From assembly GCF_003585885.1 (NCBI RefSeq), contig NZ_NRHC01000037.1, forward strand, positions 1-64,000: DNA of 64,000 nt, read 5' to 3'. A model generated the notes under the pieces. The model did no database searches. It saw nothing but the letters and a program-made list of their open reading frames with translations, and was not told the origin of the DNA. Of the stretch, positions 1 to 8,395 are shown piece by piece. How positions within the stretch are numbered: position 1 is the stretch's first letter; every line of letters starts with the position of its first letter. A program made the translations under genes and the position numbers. The stretch is from Psittacicella hinzii (lineage in GTDB: Bacteria > Pseudomonadota > Gammaproteobacteria > Enterobacterales > Psittacicellaceae).

Positions 1-20
1 AACCACTCGACCATTCCTCC
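1..20 (-). tRNA. tRNA-Ser, 5' part only (cut by window edge)
   Basis: These 20 bases are identical to the 5' 20 nt (acceptor, D-arm start) of the complete tRNA-Ser just downstream of them on the plus strand. The rest of the gene lies outside the window. It implies two tandem tRNA-Ser genes of near-identical sequence separated by an AT-rich 32-nt spacer (21-52). The anticodon is not visible. Confidence 0.8.
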
Positions 21-52
21 AGAATTCTGGACGCAAAACAAAAATAAAAAAG

Positions 53-143
53 TGGCGGAGGAAGTGAGATTCGAACTCACGGATGGCTACAAACCATCGC
101 CGGTTTTCAAGACCGGTGCCTTAAACCACTCGACCATTCCTCC
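53..143 (-). tRNA. tRNA-Ser (anticodon UGA)
   Basis: Read on the minus strand, this 91-nt sequence folds as a class II tRNA: acceptor GGAGGAA pairing with TTCCTCC, anticodon loop CTTGAAA with anticodon TGA, a long variable arm (GATGGTTTGTAGCCATC), a TTCGAAT T-loop, and an encoded CCA end at 53-55. The long variable arm and the anticodon identify tRNA-Ser reading UCA/UCG codons. A second copy begins at the window edge, so the two are probably one transcript from the promoter at 181-209. Confidence 0.97.
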
Positions 144-180
144 GGATTATTTTTTTGTTTTACTGTAATCAACGAGTGCT

Positions 181-209
181 ATTATAAACAATTAATAAAT
201 CTTTGTAAA
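181..209 (-). promoter_or_regulatory. Promoter of the tRNA-Ser genes
   Basis: On the minus strand a -35 box TTTACA (204-209) is followed after exactly 17 bp by a perfect -10 TATAAT (181-186), placing the start near 174, about 30 nt before the tRNA. This is one of the strongest sigma-70 promoters in the window, as expected for stable RNA. Confidence 0.75.
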
Positions 210-392
210 CACTTTTTTAGAAAAAATTTAAAAATTCTTAGCAATTACTTGATTTTTATTTAAAATAAATTTGCAATTTTTTGCTACAAATTGACTTTAA
301 AAACTTCCGCAGCTGTAAAATTATTATCTATTTTTTCAGTTTTAAGGTATAATTTTCTTTTTACCTGAGTAGATTTACAACTTAATTTTGAT

Positions 393-1070
393 ATGACAGA
401 AAAGAAATCAACCTTACATCAAAATGCCAATAATAAAGGCTTTATATATCTTCAAGCCGGAGCTTTAAAAGGCAAAAAACTCGAAGTTATTATGAGTCCG
501 GGTCTTAGACCAATTGGCTCACGTGTAAAAGATGTCTTCTTTAACTGGATACAATTTGAAATTAAAGGACGAAAAGTTTTAGACTTATTTGCAGGGTCTG
601 GTGCTTTAGGTTTTGAAGCTCTATCAAGAGGCTGTAGTAGCTTACAAATGTATGAGTTTAGTAAAAAAGTCTACGATCGTTTAATTCTAAATTATCGTAG
701 TCTAAATCTAGCTTCTCTAACTAAAGCCTACGGCATATCTCCACAAGTAAAAATTAATATGGCTGACTCTTACTCTTTGGTTAAAAAACCATCTGCAGTT
801 AGCTACGATTTAGTTTTTCTTGATCCTCCTTTTATGCAAGAGCATGAACTTGAAGTTTTAACAGATTTAGCAAATAATCACTTTTTAGATGAGCAAGCTT
901 TAATTTTCTTACAACTTGATGGCGCCTATAATGGTCTTTTAGATAATTTAGATCCTCGCTTTAAAGTTTTAAAAGAAAAGAAAATTGGGAATGTCTTTAT
1001 CTATCTCTTAACTTACTCAGTTGAAAAAAATAAAACTTTCACTTTGATAGATGAATATCAAATTATTTAG
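393..1070 (+). CDS. rsmD: 16S rRNA (guanine966-N2)-methyltransferase RsmD
   Basis: SAM-dependent enzyme that methylates G966 of 16S rRNA in the assembling 30S subunit. The 225-residue protein shows the family's N-terminal GLRPIGSRVKDVFFNWI block, the SAM-binding motif VLDLFAGSGALGFEALSRG near residue 60, and the catalytic FLDPPF motif near residue 144. Length is about 25 residues above the usual 200, with extra sequence at both ends. There is no Shine-Dalgarno before the ATG; a TATAAT box lies at 348-353. It stands alone ahead of dusA. The stop is TAG. Confidence 0.95.
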   Translation: MTEKKSTLHQNANNKGFIYLQAGALKGKKLEVIMSPGLRPIGSRVKDVFFNWIQFEIKGRKVLDLFAGSGALGFEALSRGCSSLQMYEFSKKVYDRLILNYRSLNLASLTKAYGISPQVKINMADSYSLVKKPSAVSYDLVFLDPPFMQEHELEVLTDLANNHFLDEQALIFLQLDGAYNGLLDNLDPRFKVLKEKKIGNVFIYLLTYSVEKNKTFTLIDEYQII

Positions 1071-1132
1071 TTAGTTTTCGCTTAACTAAGTTATTTAATA
1101 ATTTAGTAGCAACTTCTCAATGGTCTGTCGTG

Positions 1133-2527
1133 ATGGCAAATAAAAAACCAGATTTTTATGATCAACGTTTTTCTGTAGCTCCAATGTTAGATTGGACTAC
1201 AAGACACTGTCGAGTATTTCATCGTAGTTTAACTAAGCGTGCAATCCTCTACAGTGAAATGGTTACTACCGGAGCAATTCTCTTTAGTAAAAATGATTAC
1301 CTTTTCTTCCGTCCAGAACACGAAGGTAAAGTTATTTTACAACTAGGAGGTTCTGAGGTTGAACATTTTGCTCAAGTTGGTAAATACTTACAAAAAAATA
1401 AAAATAAATATCCATACTATGGAGTTAATATTAATGTAGGTTGCCCTTCGCCTCGCGTTTCAAGTGGCAACTTTGGCGCTTGCTTAATGCAAGAGCCTGA
1501 ATTAGTTGCACAATGTATTGACGCTTTTTCAACCTACTGTGATATTCCGGTTTCTGTAAAGACTCGTATTGGTATTGATGATATTGAAACTTTTGAATTC
1601 CTTGAAGACTTCATTCTTCCCCAAGTGGAAGCTGGAGTAAAAGATTTTACTATCCATGCTCGTAAAGCTTACCTTCAAGGCTTATCTCCAAAAGAAAATC
1701 GTGAAGTTCCTCCATTAAATTATCAACGAGTGTATGATTTAAAAGGAGAATATCCTGATTTAAATATCACTATCAATGGGGGCGTAAATAGTTTAAAAGA
1801 AGCGCTTGAGCACCTTAAATATGTTGATGGTGTTATGATGGGGCGTGAAGCCTTTAATAACCCTATGACTCTTTTAGGCGTAGACGCAATTCTTTTTGAT
1901 GACTATAAAAACCCTTTCTCAAAATACAATCGTATTTTTGATGATAGTTTTACTACTGATAAAGAGTATATTTTAAATCCTGAAAAAGTAAACTTCTATA
2001 CAAATACTTATTCAGGCTTTGAAAACCGTTTAAAACAATCGGTTGCCGGTGGCTTTGATGTAATGGGGTCTTATAATCCGTTAATTGAAAAAATGGATTT
2101 CCTCCTTGCTGAAATCTCTGACTTTGGCGATAAACGTTTCTCATCAGCGCTTGAAGAAAAACGTCAATTTGCTTTTGAAACCTTACATAACCCACGTGAA
2201 TATAGAGCACATGCTCCTAAATCAGAAATAACTGAAGTAGCGCGCTTTAAACGTGCACAACAGTTAGCTGCTGGTTTAGCAATGTTTGAAGCTGTTGACT
2301 CTTTACGTGATTATTGGAAAGAAGAATATGCTAGAGGTGTAAGTATTATTCACCTTTTCAAACCTATCTTAGGGGCTTTCAATGGTTTCCCAGGTGCTCG
2401 TCAATTTAGACGTTATCTTTCAGATAACGGTTGTCGTGCAGATTCAAGTATAGATGTTTTACTTTACAGTATTGATTTAATGTATGACAAATACATGCAA
2501 TACGTTGAAAGTTCAGCAGAACTATAA
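1133..2527 (+). CDS. dusA: tRNA-dihydrouridine(20/20a) synthase DusA with a large insertion
   Basis: FMN-dependent reductase that makes dihydrouridine in the D-loop of tRNA. The N-terminal FSVAPMLDWTTRHCR and SEMVTTGAI blocks are typical of DusA rather than DusB/C, and the NVGCPSPR motif carries the catalytic Cys near residue 104. The C-terminal FPGARQFRRYLSDN block is also present. The protein is about 464 residues against about 330-345 usually: some 120 residues (roughly 260-385) are inserted between the TIM barrel and the helical domain. The ATG at 1133 directly follows a GTG at 1130 in the same frame; I prefer the ATG. A terminator follows. Confidence 0.93.
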   Translation: MANKKPDFYDQRFSVAPMLDWTTRHCRVFHRSLTKRAILYSEMVTTGAILFSKNDYLFFRPEHEGKVILQLGGSEVEHFAQVGKYLQKNKNKYPYYGVNINVGCPSPRVSSGNFGACLMQEPELVAQCIDAFSTYCDIPVSVKTRIGIDDIETFEFLEDFILPQVEAGVKDFTIHARKAYLQGLSPKENREVPPLNYQRVYDLKGEYPDLNITINGGVNSLKEALEHLKYVDGVMMGREAFNNPMTLLGVDAILFDDYKNPFSKYNRIFDDSFTTDKEYILNPEKVNFYTNTYSGFENRLKQSVAGGFDVMGSYNPLIEKMDFLLAEISDFGDKRFSSALEEKRQFAFETLHNPREYRAHAPKSEITEVARFKRAQQLAAGLAMFEAVDSLRDYWKEEYARGVSIIHLFKPILGAFNGFPGARQFRRYLSDNGCRADSSIDVLLYSIDLMYDKYMQYVESSAEL

Positions 2528-2538
2528 TCTTATTTCTT

Positions 2539-2577
2539 ACACCTAAGCCTTAAGGTTTAGGTGTTCTTTTTCTTTTT
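2539..2577 (+). terminator. Rho-independent terminator after dusA
   Basis: The hairpin ACACCTAA / TTTAGGTGT with an AT-rich inner stem (2539-2564) is followed by the T-rich tract TCTTTTTCTTTTTG. It lies 12 nt after the dusA stop and before rlmL. Confidence 0.75.
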
Positions 2578-2600
2578 GTCCCATTAATGGAATTTTATCT

Positions 2601-4850
2601 ATGACCCATCATTTTTTCATTAGCTGTCAAATCGGTTTTGAAGAGATGGTTAAAAATGAACTTGTTCATTTACTCTTAGCAAAAAGTCAACTTCTGGATC
2701 CAACAGCAGATCCTATTCCAGTTAGCTGGAATCATCAGGCTTATCAAACAACTAATTCATTAATTGAACAGCATGACATAAAAATAAAAGTTGGTGGCGT
2801 AAGCGCAAAACTTGAACTTTACCAAGCCTATCAATTTATTTTATGGTCACGTATTGCTTCACGTACTTTATTAGTTTTAAATTCAACTTATGTTGAGCAA
2901 GAGTTTGACCTTTACAACGCTGTCTATAGCCAAAATTGGTTAAATATCTTACATTCTGACTTTAGCTTTAAAGTTAACTTCAATGGTTCTAATCAGTTTC
3001 TTAAAAATACACAATTTTCAGCATTACGTGTAAAAGATGCTATTGTTGATTATTATCAAAATAAAAACTTACCACGTCCAAATGTTGATACTGAAGAGCC
3101 TGATGTCCTAATTGATTGTCGCTTACATAACAATCAATTACAAATTGCTTTAGACCTAACCGGAAGCATGAATAAGAGATACCGTAGTCGTGCTGGCTTT
3201 GCTCCGATGAAAGAAACTCTTGCCGCTAATTTAATTTTACGTTCAGGTTGGGATAAAACTAGTCCTGTATATAATCCAATGTGTGGTTCTGGAGTACTCG
3301 CAATTGAAGCTTGTTTAATTGCTTTAAATATCGCTCCTGGTTTATATTGTAATCACCATCTTGATTACTGGGTTGGTCATGATCTTGATACTTGGATTAA
3401 GATTAATAAGCAAGCTAAAGCTTCACGTGTTATCCCAAAAGATTTTAAAGTTTATGCTTCGGATAACGATAGAACAGTACTTATTGTTGCTAAGCAAAAC
3501 GCAGAAGCTGTTGGGGTAGAAGATTATATTGAATTCACTAACTGTGAAGTTAATGATTTAGAGCGTCAAGAGCAAAGCTCTACAGGTTTAGTAATTGTAA
3601 ACCCTCCATATGGGGTACGTCTTTCTAATGAGAGAGCTCTTTACAATACTTACCATACTTTAGGCAGTAGATTAAAATCTCTTTTCCCTGGCTGGATTGC
3701 GGGCGTTATCTCTTCTTCAAGTAAATTACTTGATGTAATGGGTTTAAGTGCTAATCGAAAATGGAATATAAAAAATTCTAACCTTGAGTGTCAATATAGA
3801 GTTTACTCTATTAATACTAAAGAAAAAGCTCCTAGCAAAGTAGAGATTGATGATAATGCTCAAGCTCTATACAATCGTTTAAATAAAAACGCTTCACGCC
3901 TTAAGAGCTACTTAACTCGTAATAAAGTTGAGAACTATCGCCTCTATGACGCTGATATCCCTGAATATAACGTAGCAGTAGATGTGTATACCGATATTGA
4001 AGACAACAAAAAATACTATGTTGTTCAGGAATATGCTGCCAATAAAAACATTCCTCTTCATAAAGCGGTTAAGCGTAGTTTACAAGCTTTAGCTATGGTA
4101 CAAAAGTACGCTGAAGATCAAGTAAAAGGTCAATACCAACCTATGGTAATTGATAAACTACGTGAACGCCAAAAAGGTGATGCACAGTATAATCGTATTC
4201 GCAAAGAGGGCTTAGAGTTCTTAATTGATGAATATGGTTGTAAATTTAAAGTAAACTTATCTGATTACATTGATACTGGTATTTTCTTAGATAACCGTGA
4301 GTTAAGATACTTCTTACGTTCTTTAGTTATCCCTAACAAAACTAAATTCTTAAACTTATTTAGTTACACTTCAACTGCAACCATGCATGTAATTAAAGCA
4401 CAAGCTGCATTTACTAAATCTGTTGATATGAGTAATAATTACTGCTTATGGTCAGCTAAAAACTTTAAGCTAAATAATATTCGTCCAGACAATCATAAAA
4501 TTGTTCAGGCTGATGTTTTAGCTTGGTTAGAAGCTGCACAAACTAATAACCAAGAATGTAATAATTACAATTTAATTTTCTGCGATCCACCTACTTTCTC
4601 AAATAGTAAACGTATGGATGGTACCTTTGATGTTCAGAGAGATCACATTCCATTAATCGAGAAAATTGCTAAACTGCTAACCTCTCAAGGTCAACTTGTT
4701 TTTTGTAATAACAAACGTGGCTTTAAACTTGATAATCAAGCTTTAGAAGATTTAGGTCTTATTGCCCAAGATATTACACAAAAGACTATGCCTAAAGACT
4801 TTGAAGGTAGTAAAATTCACCAAGCTTGGTTAATTAAGAAAAAAATCTAA
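2601..4850 (+). CDS. rlmL: 23S rRNA methyltransferase RlmKL (G2445 N2 and G2069 N7)
   Basis: Bifunctional enzyme that methylates two guanines of 23S rRNA during 50S assembly. The 749-residue protein has the expected order: N-terminal THUMP region (about 45-160), the RlmL methyltransferase domain with NPMCGSGVLAIEA and the catalytic VNPPYG motif near residue 336, then the RlmK domain with LNLFSYTSTATMHV and the DPPTFSNSK motif near residue 675. The fused form is characteristic of gammaproteobacteria. ribE starts 8 bp downstream, so the two are probably cotranscribed. Confidence 0.97.
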   Translation: MTHHFFISCQIGFEEMVKNELVHLLLAKSQLLDPTADPIPVSWNHQAYQTTNSLIEQHDIKIKVGGVSAKLELYQAYQFILWSRIASRTLLVLNSTYVEQEFDLYNAVYSQNWLNILHSDFSFKVNFNGSNQFLKNTQFSALRVKDAIVDYYQNKNLPRPNVDTEEPDVLIDCRLHNNQLQIALDLTGSMNKRYRSRAGFAPMKETLAANLILRSGWDKTSPVYNPMCGSGVLAIEACLIALNIAPGLYCNHHLDYWVGHDLDTWIKINKQAKASRVIPKDFKVYASDNDRTVLIVAKQNAEAVGVEDYIEFTNCEVNDLERQEQSSTGLVIVNPPYGVRLSNERALYNTYHTLGSRLKSLFPGWIAGVISSSSKLLDVMGLSANRKWNIKNSNLECQYRVYSINTKEKAPSKVEIDDNAQALYNRLNKNASRLKSYLTRNKVENYRLYDADIPEYNVAVDVYTDIEDNKKYYVVQEYAANKNIPLHKAVKRSLQALAMVQKYAEDQVKGQYQPMVIDKLRERQKGDAQYNRIRKEGLEFLIDEYGCKFKVNLSDYIDTGIFLDNRELRYFLRSLVIPNKTKFLNLFSYTSTATMHVIKAQAAFTKSVDMSNNYCLWSAKNFKLNNIRPDNHKIVQADVLAWLEAAQTNNQECNNYNLIFCDPPTFSNSKRMDGTFDVQRDHIPLIEKIAKLLTSQGQLVFCNNKRGFKLDNQALEDLGLIAQDITQKTMPKDFEGSKIHQAWLIKKKI

Positions 4851-4858
4851 GGACTTTT

Positions 4859-5554
4859 ATGTTTACAGGAATAGTTCAAGAAGTAGGGACAATCTATTCT
4901 CTAGAAGATAAAGAAAATGCTCGTTCATACAGCGTAAAGCTACCTTTACTTTTTTGCCAAGGTATTAATATTGGCGATTCTGTAGCTAATAATGGTTGTT
5001 GTTTAACAGTTGTTAAATATCAATTCTTTCATTTAGGCGTAGAAATTAGTCCAGCACAATTAGCTAATTTACAAGAAGTTGCAAATTGTGATGACTCTTA
5101 TGCACTTTTACACTTTGATCTAATTAGTACAACTTTAGCGCTAACTAATCTAAGCGATCTTCAAGTCGGATCACAAGTAAATATTGAGCGTAGCTTTAAA
5201 GTAGGTGCTGAAGTTGGTGGACATATTATGTCAGGTCATATTGACCAGAAACTCAAAGTAGTAAATGTAATAAATGAAAATAACATTTACCAAGTAGAGT
5301 TTGCTTTACCAGAGAAATTAAAACCATTTGTTATGGACAAAGGTTTTATTGGTATAGATGGTATGAGTTTAACTGTAAGTTCACTTACAGAAAAAGGTTT
5401 TACGGTTAACTTAATCCCAGAAACCTTAGCAAAAACTACAATTGCTCAACGTCAAGTTGGAGACTTTGTTAACTGTGAAATCGATAACAACACCAAAGTT
5501 ATTGTAACTACCGTTAATAATTATTTAAAAAACTTGAACCTACAAGTTAATTAA
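4859..5554 (+). CDS. ribE: Riboflavin synthase, alpha chain
   Basis: Dismutates two 6,7-dimethyl-8-ribityllumazine molecules to riboflavin, the last step of vitamin B2 synthesis. The 231-residue protein starts with the diagnostic MFTGIVQ and has two Lum-binding half repeats (about 1-100 and 101-200). The second holds GHIMSGHID and GIDGMSLTV. No other rib genes lie nearby; it follows rlmL by 8 bp. Slightly longer than the usual 213 residues at the C-terminus. Confidence 0.97.
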   Translation: MFTGIVQEVGTIYSLEDKENARSYSVKLPLLFCQGINIGDSVANNGCCLTVVKYQFFHLGVEISPAQLANLQEVANCDDSYALLHFDLISTTLALTNLSDLQVGSQVNIERSFKVGAEVGGHIMSGHIDQKLKVVNVINENNIYQVEFALPEKLKPFVMDKGFIGIDGMSLTVSSLTEKGFTVNLIPETLAKTTIAQRQVGDFVNCEIDNNTKVIVTTVNNYLKNLNLQVN

Positions 5555-5558
5555 ACTA

Positions 5559-5592
5559 AAAGAGGCAACCTTTAAGGGTTGCCTCTTTTAAG
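5559..5592. terminator. Bidirectional terminator between ribE and dgt
   Basis: A 13-bp stem, AAAGAGGCAACC / GGTTGCCTCTTT, closes a TTTAA loop. It is flanked by A-rich sequence on the left and T-rich on the right, so it can end both the rightward ribE and the leftward dgt transcripts. Confidence 0.85.
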
Positions 5593-5608
5593 TACTTAAT
5601 AATTTATG

Positions 5609-6982
5609 CTAAAGGATATTACGACTATAGTAGTCTTCAAGTTCTATATTTGTCATACTAGCAATGTAATCGCAAATAAATCTATCTCTTTGCGCTTGAC
5701 TAGGAAGCTGTAAATATGCGTCTTTGCTTCGACCTAGTAAGTAGACATTTTCTTTTATCTCAGCAAAGCATCGATTGATAATATTACACCCACGATTATT
5801 TACCCCGCGAATGTTTAAAGAACAGATTGCAATTTTATACTCTAGTTCTTTAAAGAACTCATAAATTACGTAGATCTCAGGACAAATATAAGCTTCAAGA
5901 TCAAGTAATGGCTCGCTAAATTCATTTTTACGACGTACTTCTACGTGACAAGTTAAAGAGTTAACAAAATCAGAATAAGCTTTACGTCGGATAATTGTAT
6001 CTTTACTAAAAAGATTATCCTCAAAGTTCTCCTTAATAAAAGCATGTTTTACTAACAGAGCAAAAGCTTCCTCAAGTTGTTCTCTCTTCGAGAACGTACT
6101 TCTTAGATTATCCCAATCCTCACGCTCAATTACTTGAATATTTACCGCATCTTCAAGATCATGGACAGCATAAGCAATGTTATCAGCTAACTCCATAATC
6201 GAACAATCAAAGCTTTTATGTAGAGTACGTGGTCGGTTATTTATCACTTCGACTCTCGTAAATCTTTCACGATCTTCTGGTGATAATGGTGCAAGCACCC
6301 AATTAAACGCTTCAACGTCGTCTTGGTAAATTCCTTTAATAACTCTAAAGCTTTTATCTTGCTTTAACTGTTCTGCATTATATCCCTCTGGAAATTCTGC
6401 AAATACATGAGGATATTTTATTACTCCCAGCAATGCTCGTCTTGTTAAATCCAAACCAAACTCTTTTGAATAATTTGCGAGACGTGTAAGTATTCTAAAG
6501 GTTTGAGCATTTCCTTCAAAGCCACCACTTTCATACATTAAACGACATAGTGCATCCTCTCCAGAATGACCAAAAGGCGAATGACCTATGTCATGAGTTA
6601 AACAAATAGATTCCATTAAAGCATCAGATGCCAAATTTTGTGTTATTAATTCACAATCTTCTTGGCTTGCTTCTCTAAAACTTTGCTTACAAAGCTTATC
6701 TAACTCTGAATAGTTTCTTCTTGCCGGATCATATTTTGCTTGAATAAAGCGTAATAAACCATTTGAAATTTGACTTACTTCAAGAGTATGCGTTAATCTC
6801 GTATGGGTTTTATCTGAATCCTCAATATTAAATAGTTGAGTTTTATGCTGTAGACTACGGAAACTATTGCTGTGGATTATACGCGCTCTATCTCGCTCAT
6901 ACTCTGTTCGTATTTGCAAAGTATTTGAACTTTGCACCTCTTTACCTTGCGCTGAACGACGCTCTAACCAATGTTTGTGCAT
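5609..6982 (-). CDS. dgt: Deoxyguanosinetriphosphate triphosphohydrolase
   Basis: HD-superfamily hydrolase that removes tripolyphosphate from dGTP to control dNTP pools. The 457-residue protein contains the N-terminal RDRARIIHSNSFRSLQHKTQ block, the first metal His in TRLTHTLEVSQI, the HD pair in CLTHDIGHSPFGHSGE near residue 128, and a later ELADNIAYAVHDLED with the distal Asp. Length is between the E. coli enzyme (505) and shorter type 2 relatives. It is separated from degS by 76 bp. Confidence 0.95.
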   Translation of the reverse strand: MHKHWLERRSAQGKEVQSSNTLQIRTEYERDRARIIHSNSFRSLQHKTQLFNIEDSDKTHTRLTHTLEVSQISNGLLRFIQAKYDPARRNYSELDKLCKQSFREASQEDCELITQNLASDALMESICLTHDIGHSPFGHSGEDALCRLMYESGGFEGNAQTFRILTRLANYSKEFGLDLTRRALLGVIKYPHVFAEFPEGYNAEQLKQDKSFRVIKGIYQDDVEAFNWVLAPLSPEDRERFTRVEVINNRPRTLHKSFDCSIMELADNIAYAVHDLEDAVNIQVIEREDWDNLRSTFSKREQLEEAFALLVKHAFIKENFEDNLFSKDTIIRRKAYSDFVNSLTCHVEVRRKNEFSEPLLDLEAYICPEIYVIYEFFKELEYKIAICSLNIRGVNNRGCNIINRCFAEIKENVYLLGRSKDAYLQLPSQAQRDRFICDYIASMTNIELEDYYSRNIL

Positions 6983-7058
6983 TCTAACCTCTAAAGAACA
7001 TTATTTAATCTTGTAGTTAAATTTAAGGCTTACTATAAATTTATAGTAAGCCTCAAAT

Positions 7059-8183
7059 TTATTTATCTGAAATAGAACTTAACTGCACATTAAACTGCAA
7101 TGTTGTTCCTTGACGATTTACACGTAATACTATATTAGAGCCTAATGGTAAACTACTAATACGACTAAAGAATTCGTTTACTTGGCTAAGTGGTTTACCG
7201 TTTAAGCTAATAACTCTATCACCAAGACGCACCCCTGCTTTATATGCAGGACCATCTGGATCAATATAGCTTACTACTAAGTAGTTGATATTATTAACAT
7301 CAGTCATTAAAGTAGTCTGAATACCTACATAAGGGTGTTCAGCATAACCTTTTTGAATGATCTGATTCATAATGCCTAAAGCTTCATTTGTTGGTACAGC
7401 AAAACCTAGACCTGATACTTGCTGACCATAAGCTTGGTTTACAATCAGAGTATTAATACCAATTAAATTACCTTCGATATCAATTAAAGCACCACCAGAG
7501 TTACCCATGTTTAGAGCAACGTCAGTCTGGATTAGGTCTTGATAACCAACTTTATCAACTGTTGATCTCCCAACCCCTGAGATGATACCCATAGTTGCTG
7601 ATTGACCCAAGTTTAAAGGATTACCTAATGCAATCACAACATCACCAACTTTTACATTATTGGTGTTGACATTTGTAATTGGTTTAAGAGTAGCATAGTT
7701 ATTTGAAATAATTTTTAACACTGCTAAGTCTGTTAAAGTATCTCTACCAATTAATCTAGCACGGTAAACTGTTCCATCAACTAAAGTTATAGCAAAATCC
7801 GTAGCGTCAGCAACTACGTGATTGTTGGTAAGAACATATCCATCTTGAGACATGATCACCCCAGAACCATAAATATTTACTGTATCATTACGGTTTTGCA
7901 ATTGAGCATACACGTTAACAACAGAAGGTGAAACCTTTGCAATTGCAAGGCTAAACGAAATAGATCTATCTCGTAATTCTGACTCAGGAATGTGTGAGTT
8001 CACACTTTCTACTTTAGGTTCTAGATAACTTGGAAGATCTGCTATAACTTTGATTGGAGTTTGTTCCACTACAGCAGATGGTTTATTACTGATTAATTTG
8101 TAGATATACACTAGAGAGAAAGCACTAGCTATTCCTAAAACTAAAAATGCTAAAAATGTTATTGCTGTCTTGAGTGTATGCAT
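7059..8183 (-). CDS. degS: Periplasmic serine endoprotease DegS
   Basis: Membrane-anchored site-1 protease that senses misfolded outer-membrane proteins and cleaves RseA to release sigma-E. The 374-residue protein has a single N-terminal transmembrane segment (about 7-30), a trypsin-like domain with the triad His122 (TNNHVV), Asp152 (TDLAVL) and Ser229 (GNSGGAL), and one PDZ domain (about 275-370). One PDZ and an anchor rather than a cleaved signal point to DegS, not DegP/DegQ. No rseA or rpoE is in the window. Confidence 0.93.
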   Translation of the reverse strand: MHTLKTAITFLAFLVLGIASAFSLVYIYKLISNKPSAVVEQTPIKVIADLPSYLEPKVESVNSHIPESELRDRSISFSLAIAKVSPSVVNVYAQLQNRNDTVNIYGSGVIMSQDGYVLTNNHVVADATDFAITLVDGTVYRARLIGRDTLTDLAVLKIISNNYATLKPITNVNTNNVKVGDVVIALGNPLNLGQSATMGIISGVGRSTVDKVGYQDLIQTDVALNMGNSGGALIDIEGNLIGINTLIVNQAYGQQVSGLGFAVPTNEALGIMNQIIQKGYAEHPYVGIQTTLMTDVNNINYLVVSYIDPDGPAYKAGVRLGDRVISLNGKPLSQVNEFFSRISSLPLGSNIVLRVNRQGTTLQFNVQLSSISDK

Positions 8184-8395
8184 ATTAGATTTCTATTATA
8201 ATCGCTTATACCTTAATTACTAACGCTTAGGTTAGCAAATTGCTAAGAAAAAACTTATAAATTTCTAGAAAGATTATCTTCTTAATAGCCCATTATACTA
8301 CAGTTTATCCGATTTTTATTAATCTACCTAATAAAAATTATAACTTTTTTATGAAAAATTTTAGTCATAAAAGTAAGCAGGCTAATTTTACTTAT

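Noticed and set aside
1953-2210. Minus-strand frames inside dusA, prfB, lysS, rpsC and other conserved genes
   Set aside because: Each lies antisense to a clearly conserved protein whose codon bias explains the open frame.
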